Shown: piece after piece, positions 35,651 to 39,636 of the stretch
Layout of the letters: each line of letters opens with the position of its first letter
Numbering within the stretch: position 1 is the first letter of the stretch
Origin: an uncultured Bacteroides sp.
GTDB taxonomy: Bacteria; Bacteroidota; Bacteroidia; Bacteroidales; Bacteroidaceae
Assembly (NCBI GenBank): GCA_944322355.1
Contig: CALUOT010000026.1
Coordinates: forward strand, 1-39,636
Length of the DNA: 39,636 nt
Direction: 5' to 3'
Program-made: the position numbers and the translations under genes
Notes under the pieces: model-generated
What the model was told of the DNA's origin: nothing
The model's database searches: none
Seen by the model: only the letters and a program-made list of their open reading frames with translations

Positions 35651-36811
35651 TTACATCAAGAATCCCAGTAATATACCGGCAGCTACGGCTGAGCCAATTA
35701 CACCTGCAACGTTGGGCCCCATGGCGTGCATCAACAGATAGTTGGTGGGATCGTATTCCAAACCTACTATTTGCGAGATGCGAGCAGAGTCGGGCACAGC
35801 AGATACACCGGCGTTACCGATAAGCGGATTAATCTTATTGTCTTTCTTCAGGAAGAGGTTAAAGAACTTCACGAAGAGTACGCCCGAAGCGGTTGCTATA
35901 AAGAATGATGCCGCACCGAGTCCGAAAATCCACAAAGAGTCGGTTGTCAGGAACTCAGACGCTTGTGTAGAGGCACCTACTGTCAGACCCAACAAAATGG
36001 TGATGGTGTCAATCAGCGGGCCGCTGGCTGTATTGGCAAGACGACGGGTCACACCACTTTCCTTCAACAAATTTCCGAAGAACAGCATACCCAGCAAAGG
36101 CAGACCGGACGGAACCAAGAAGCATGTCAATAACAATCCGATGATAGGGAACATTACTTTCTCCGTATGAGAAACTACGCGAGGTGGTTTCATGCGGATG
36201 AGGCGTTCATGCTTGGTGGTCAGCAGACGCATGACAGGGGGCTGGATAACCGGTACTAATGCCATGTAAGAATAAGCTGACACGGCGATTGCACCCATCA
36301 AGTTAGGAGCCAACTTGGATGATAAGAAGATAGCCGTAGGTCCGTCAGCACCACCGATGATACCAATGGCGCCAGCCTGCATGGGGTCGAAACCAATGGC
36401 CAACGCAATCATGTAAGCTCCGAAGATACCAAACTGGGCAGCTGCGCCAATCAGCATCAGCTTCGGATTGGAAATCAGTGCAGAGAAGTCTGTCATGGCG
36501 CCGATACCTAAGAAGATGAGTGGCGGATACCAGCCGGACGTCACGCCTTGATACAAAATGTTAAGCACAGAACCTTGTTCATAGATGCCGACTTGTAATC
36601 CGGCTTCCATGTTGAAAGGTATGTTGCCGACAAGGATACCGAAGCCGATGGGGATGAGCAGCATCGGCTCGAACTCCTTGGCTACAGCCAGATAAATGAA
36701 GAACAAACCTACCAGAATCATGATAAGATGTCCCACCGTGGCGTTAGCAAAACCTGTATAGGTCCAGAAGTCGGCAAGGTTATTTCCTATAAAATCAATA
36801 AATTCTCCCAT
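35651..36811 (-). CDS. oadB: Sodium-translocating decarboxylase, beta subunit
   Basis: This 386-residue integral membrane subunit of Na+-pumping biotin decarboxylases (oxaloacetate or methylmalonyl-CoA) couples decarboxylation of carboxybiotin to Na+ export. About ten hydrophobic segments are visible. Diagnostic stretches are GIGAMTDFSALISNPKLMLIGAAAQFGIFGAY, GIIGGADGPTAIFLSSKLAPNL and the C-terminal GNAGVSAVPDSARISQIVG and NYLLMHAMGPNVAGVIGSAVAAGIL. The GIIGGADGPT segment contains the Asp needed for Na+ in studied enzymes. It follows the biotin carrier by 1 bp and is the last gene of the operon. The symbol follows the family; the partner carboxyltransferase suggests methylmalonyl-CoA as substrate. 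Confidence 0.96.
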   Translation of the reverse strand: MGEFIDFIGNNLADFWTYTGFANATVGHLIMILVGLFFIYLAVAKEFEPMLLIPIGFGILVGNIPFNMEAGLQVGIYEQGSVLNILYQGVTSGWYPPLIFLGIGAMTDFSALISNPKLMLIGAAAQFGIFGAYMIALAIGFDPMQAGAIGIIGGADGPTAIFLSSKLAPNLMGAIAVSAYSYMALVPVIQPPVMRLLTTKHERLIRMKPPRVVSHTEKVMFPIIGLLLTCFLVPSGLPLLGMLFFGNLLKESGVTRRLANTASGPLIDTITILLGLTVGASTQASEFLTTDSLWIFGLGAASFFIATASGVLFVKFFNLFLKKDNKINPLIGNAGVSAVPDSARISQIVGLEYDPTNYLLMHAMGPNVAGVIGSAVAAGILLGFLM

Positions 36812-36812
36812 G

Positions 36813-37253
36813 TTATTCGATGATTATGAGGTCAGTACCTTCGAGGACAGAGTCCCCTTTCTTTACATTGATGGCGGTCACCTTTCCGTCGCGGTCGGCG
36901 TTGATGTTGTTTTCCATCTTCATGGCCTCCAGGATAATGATGGTCTGGCCTTTCTTCACCGTGTCGCCTACGTTTACTTTGATTTCAAGGATGACACCGG
37001 GTAGCGGTGATTTCACACCCGACTTGCCCGCTGATACAGCAGTAGGTTTCACCACTTGAGTCGTAGGAGCGGCAGGTGTAGTAGCGGCTTGTCTTACAAC
37101 AGGTTTAATAACGGTAGGTTTGGGTTGCGGCGCTTTCTCCATTTCCACTTGGTAATGGGTGCCGTTCACTTCCACATGGGCAATGTTGCCTTCGATGTCT
37201 CCAATGACTACTTTATAGGGATTGCCATTGATCTTGTATTTATATTCTTTCAT
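36813..37253 (-). CDS. Biotin carrier (biotin/lipoyl-attachment) subunit
   Basis: This 146-residue protein has an N-terminal segment of about 45 residues (MKEYKYKINGNPYKVVIGDI), a Pro/Ala/Thr-rich flexible linker (about 47-75) and a C-terminal biotinyl domain. The biotinylation site is K112 in LEAMKMENN, 35 positions from the C-terminus as usual. It carries CO2 from the carboxyltransferase to the membrane beta subunit. It lies between the OadG-like and OadB genes, 24 bp after the former. Confidence 0.96.
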   Translation of the reverse strand: MKEYKYKINGNPYKVVIGDIEGNIAHVEVNGTHYQVEMEKAPQPKPTVIKPVVRQAATTPAAPTTQVVKPTAVSAGKSGVKSPLPGVILEIKVNVGDTVKKGQTIIILEAMKMENNINADRDGKVTAINVKKGDSVLEGTDLIIIE

Positions 37254-37277
37254 TTGTTCAATTTATTAAGGATGATG

Positions 37278-38207
37278 TTATTTTTTGTGCGGAGTCTCAC
37301 GCAAGGTATAAATCTTCGAGCTCCAGGGCGAATAGCTGCGTTTCACACGAGTGATGGTCAGCACTGTCTCTTCCACATCGTGTACATCGCTCTGCATTTC
37401 GTGCATGGCCATGGCGATAGCGGCAAATACCTCGCCCGGTGCCTGTCCCAGTTTCTTTTCTTTAGCCTCGGCTTTGTCCGTAATGCCTTTGGCGGCCATG
37501 GCCCTCTTCCGGCTCATGGCTACAGAAGCCTTGCCAATGAAACGGAACGAAACGTAAAGCAGGATGAGACCGACGAATACTACCAGCATAGCGGTGATGG
37601 CCATACCGATGCCCACGCTGTCATGTTGCTCGAATTTCTCCATCTTCACGTTCTTATCCAACGTTTTGTTGTTGGTACTGGGTGTAACGTATTTCTCGGG
37701 CGACTCGTCCTTTACCTCCCAATTGGCGGAAGCATCGTCCACACGGGCATACGATTGATCCGCTTTCAGCAAGCCGGCTGGAACGGTAATCTCGTCCAAC
37801 AACTTTCGGCCTGAGTCATACAACCCTATCCAGTTGGCTTTTTCTTTGTCCAATGTAAAATTGGTGTGGAAAGTCCCTCGGTTAGGTTTATCGTCTGCCC
37901 AAAACAACGCATGTTGGCGTGGTGCGATTTTGGTCAGCACGTCCCCTTTGGGGATGAAATACACGGCTGTGTCACCCGGTTGGCTGGAGTGCTTCAAATA
38001 GCATCCTGCCAAGTCGGCTGAGCCGTACGACTGATTGAATATTTCAATCCATGCGCTTTGTACGCCATAATCGTCCTGGAAGTTCGTCTCGTTGTCTACC
38101 AACACTTCGTTCAGTATCAACTTGCTTTCTCCTTCCACTCCGCATGAGGAGCATATCCCTAACGTCAAGAGCAATGAAAAGAATATTCCTATGTTCGTTT
38201 TCTTCAT
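37278..38207 (-). CDS. OadG-family gamma subunit fused to a lamin-tail-like domain
   Basis: This 309-residue protein begins with a lipoprotein-like signal (MKKTNIGIFFSLLLTLGICSSC). Next comes a domain (about 28-150: LILNEVLVDNETNFQDDYGVQSAWIEIFNQS, AGCYLKHS, KIAPRQHALFWAD) that resembles the lamin tail domain (LTD). One membrane helix (about 198-222, IGMAITAMLVVFVGLILLYVSFRF) has the OadG pattern, followed by a charged cytoplasmic tail. OadG normally is about 80-130 residues and assembles the pump and binds zinc. Here the extra exported LTD would face the periplasm. It lies between the carboxyltransferase and the biotin carrier, supporting its role as the gamma subunit. The fusion seems intact, with one continuous frame. 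Confidence 0.85.
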   Translation of the reverse strand: MKKTNIGIFFSLLLTLGICSSCGVEGESKLILNEVLVDNETNFQDDYGVQSAWIEIFNQSYGSADLAGCYLKHSSQPGDTAVYFIPKGDVLTKIAPRQHALFWADDKPNRGTFHTNFTLDKEKANWIGLYDSGRKLLDEITVPAGLLKADQSYARVDDASANWEVKDESPEKYVTPSTNNKTLDKNVKMEKFEQHDSVGIGMAITAMLVVFVGLILLYVSFRFIGKASVAMSRKRAMAAKGITDKAEAKEKKLGQAPGEVFAAIAMAMHEMQSDVHDVEETVLTITRVKRSYSPWSSKIYTLRETPHKK

Positions 38208-38232
38208 TGTAGTGTTCTTTTTTAGTTAGGAA

Positions 38233-39636
38233 TTAGAGAGGAATGTTGCCATGCTTCTTGGCCGGGTTGGTCAGCTTCTTGGTTTGCAGCTGCTGCAGGG
38301 CACGGATGATGCGGAAGCGCGTATTACGCGGCTCGATGACATCATCGATGTAACCATACTTGGCGGCGTTATACGGATTGGCAAACAGTTTGGTGTATTC
38401 GGCTTCTTTCTCTGCCAGGAATTGAGCAGGATTCTCATGTTCCTTGGCCTCCTTGGCATAGAGCACTTCTACGGCACCTGCGCCACCCATCACGGCGATT
38501 TCAGCCGTAGGCCATGCATAGTTCATATCGCCACGCAACTGCTTGCAACTCATTACGATGTGTGAACCTCCGTAAGACTTACGCAAGGTGATAGTCACCT
38601 TAGGCACTGTAGCTTCGCCATAAGCATAAAGCAGTTTGGCACCATGCAGGATGACACCGTTGTATTCTTGGCCTGTGCCCGGCAGGAAGCCTGGTACATC
38701 AACCAGTGATACGATAGGAATATTGAAAGCATCGCAGAAACGGACAAAACGCGCACCTTTGCGGGAGGCATTGCTGTCCAATACTCCGGCCAAATATTTA
38801 GGCTGGTTGGCTACTACGCCTACCGACTGACCGTTGAAGCGGGCAAAGCCGATGATGATGTTTTTGGCATAGTCTTTCTGGATTTCGAGGAATTCGCCGT
38901 TGTCCACAATGGCACCGATGACCTCGTACATGTCATAAGGTTTGTTGGGGCTGTCGGGGATAATCTCGTTCAGTGAATCTTCCAGACGGTCGATGGGGTC
39001 GGTGCAGTCAATATAAGGTGGTTCCTCCAAGTTATTCTGAGGAATGTAGCTCAACAACTTGCGGATTAAGGCCAAGCCTTCTTCCTCAGTAGAAGCAGTG
39101 AAGTGTGTCACACCGGATTTTGTAGAGTGTACACTGGCGCCACCCAAGTTTTCTTGTGTTACGTCCTCGCCCGTCACGGTCTTTACCACCTTCGGGCCTG
39201 TCAGGAACATGTATGACGTACCTTCCATCATCAACGTAAAGTCTGTCAAGGCAGGAGAATAAACGGCTCCACCGGCGCAGGGGCCAAAAATACCTGATAT
39301 TTGCGGAATGACTCCCGAAGCCAGGATGTTGCGCTGGAAGATTTCTGCATATCCGGCTAAGGCATTGATGCCTTCCTGAATACGTGCACCGCCTGAATCG
39401 TTCAATCCGATGACAGGTGCCCCCATCTTCATGGCCTTATCCATGATGTGGCAGATTTTCAACGACATGGTTTCGGACAGTGAGCCAGCCGATACTGTGA
39501 AGTCCTGTGCGAAGATGTACACCAAACGACCTTCGATGGTGCCGCATCCCGTTACTACGCCATCACCTGGATAGTGCTTCTTCTCCATGCCGAAGTTAGT
39601 GCAACGATGTTCCACAAACATATCCATTTCCTCAAA
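38233..39636 (-). CDS. mmdA: Carboxyltransferase subunit of methylmalonyl-CoA decarboxylase (partial)
   Basis: At least 467 residues are visible. The frame runs off the right edge, so the true N-terminus (about 50 residues) lies outside the window; the Met at 39627 is internal. It belongs to the acyl-CoA carboxyltransferase family (biotin-dependent crotonase fold): [70 protein letters not shown] and [25 protein letters not shown]. With the biotin carrier and OadB it most likely decarboxylates (S)-methylmalonyl-CoA to propionyl-CoA while exporting Na+, as in propionate-forming Bacteroides. Propionyl-CoA carboxylase in reverse is the close alternative, but the operon favours the pump. It is 25 bp from the OadG gene. 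Confidence 0.92.
   Translation of the reverse strand, partial: FEEMDMFVEHRCTNFGMEKKHYPGDGVVTGCGTIEGRLVYIFAQDFTVSAGSLSETMSLKICHIMDKAMKMGAPVIGLNDSGGARIQEGINALAGYAEIFQRNILASGVIPQISGIFGPCAGGAVYSPALTDFTLMMEGTSYMFLTGPKVVKTVTGEDVTQENLGGASVHSTKSGVTHFTASTEEEGLALIRKLLSYIPQNNLEEPPYIDCTDPIDRLEDSLNEIIPDSPNKPYDMYEVIGAIVDNGEFLEIQKDYAKNIIIGFARFNGQSVGVVANQPKYLAGVLDSNASRKGARFVRFCDAFNIPIVSLVDVPGFLPGTGQEYNGVILHGAKLLYAYGEATVPKVTITLRKSYGGSHIVMSCKQLRGDMNYAWPTAEIAVMGGAGAVEVLYAKEAKEHENPAQFLAEKEAEYTKLFANPYNAAKYGYIDDVIEPRNTRFRIIRALQQLQTKKLTNPAKKHGNIPL

Overview
The window looks like chromosomal DNA from a gut Bacteroidales bacterium, most likely Bacteroides or Phocaeicola. The evidence is the moderate GC content, promoters of the Bacteroidetes type (TTTG, about 19 bp, then TAnnTTTG) in front of several genes, lipoproteins with Bacteroides-like N-termini, BspA-type leucine-rich repeats, a 1098-residue SecA, and a biotin-dependent sodium-pump decarboxylase operon with a lamin-tail/OadG fusion. 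There is no integrase, transposase, phage gene or CRISPR array. It reads as stable core genome with some lineage-specific genes.

Layout. Positions 1-1875 hold the terminator of an off-window gene and a cytoplasmic GH13 amylase-like enzyme. A convergent RelA/SpoT-type (p)ppGpp enzyme (1880-4093) has a degenerate hydrolase site. Then come a DUF4301 protein, purT, two tandem PstS-like lipoproteins and gap. An apparent six-gene + strand run (10674-18342) encodes an M3 peptidase, a small lipoprotein, dCMP deaminase, an S41 protease, 5-formyl-THF cyclo-ligase and an unusual RecQ-like helicase. After it come tRNA-Arg(TCT), a BspA-like LRR protein, a CPBP membrane protease, a Crp/Fnr regulator, a 5'-nucleotidase-like enzyme, a CatA-like acetyltransferase and sodB. 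From 24717 onward every gene is on the - strand: secA, a probable catalytically dead alkaline-phosphatase-family protein in operon with a DUF4105/Lnb-type membrane protein, a Sel1-repeat protein, a SusA-like periplasmic GH13 enzyme, a TPR lipid-free secreted protein, and oadB, biotin carrier, LTD-OadG and carboxyltransferase, the last cut by the window edge.

How the genes fit together. The sodium-pump operon fits methylmalonyl-CoA (or oxaloacetate) decarboxylation, as in succinate-to-propionate fermentation. The two GH13 enzymes fit alpha-glucan use, one in the cytoplasm and one exported. purT and the cyclo-ligase belong to one-carbon and purine metabolism, and the dCMP deaminase to pyrimidine deoxynucleotides.

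The most unexpected signal is noncoding. Four intergenic stretches (7009-7221, 23156-23234, 31645-31856, 35463-35574) are built from short motifs, several palindromic, repeated at a pitch of 22 (sometimes 23) bp. Two of them are copies of one 213-bp element lying inverted 24 kb apart, and the other two have unrelated core sequences but the same pitch. I do not know a described family that matches this.
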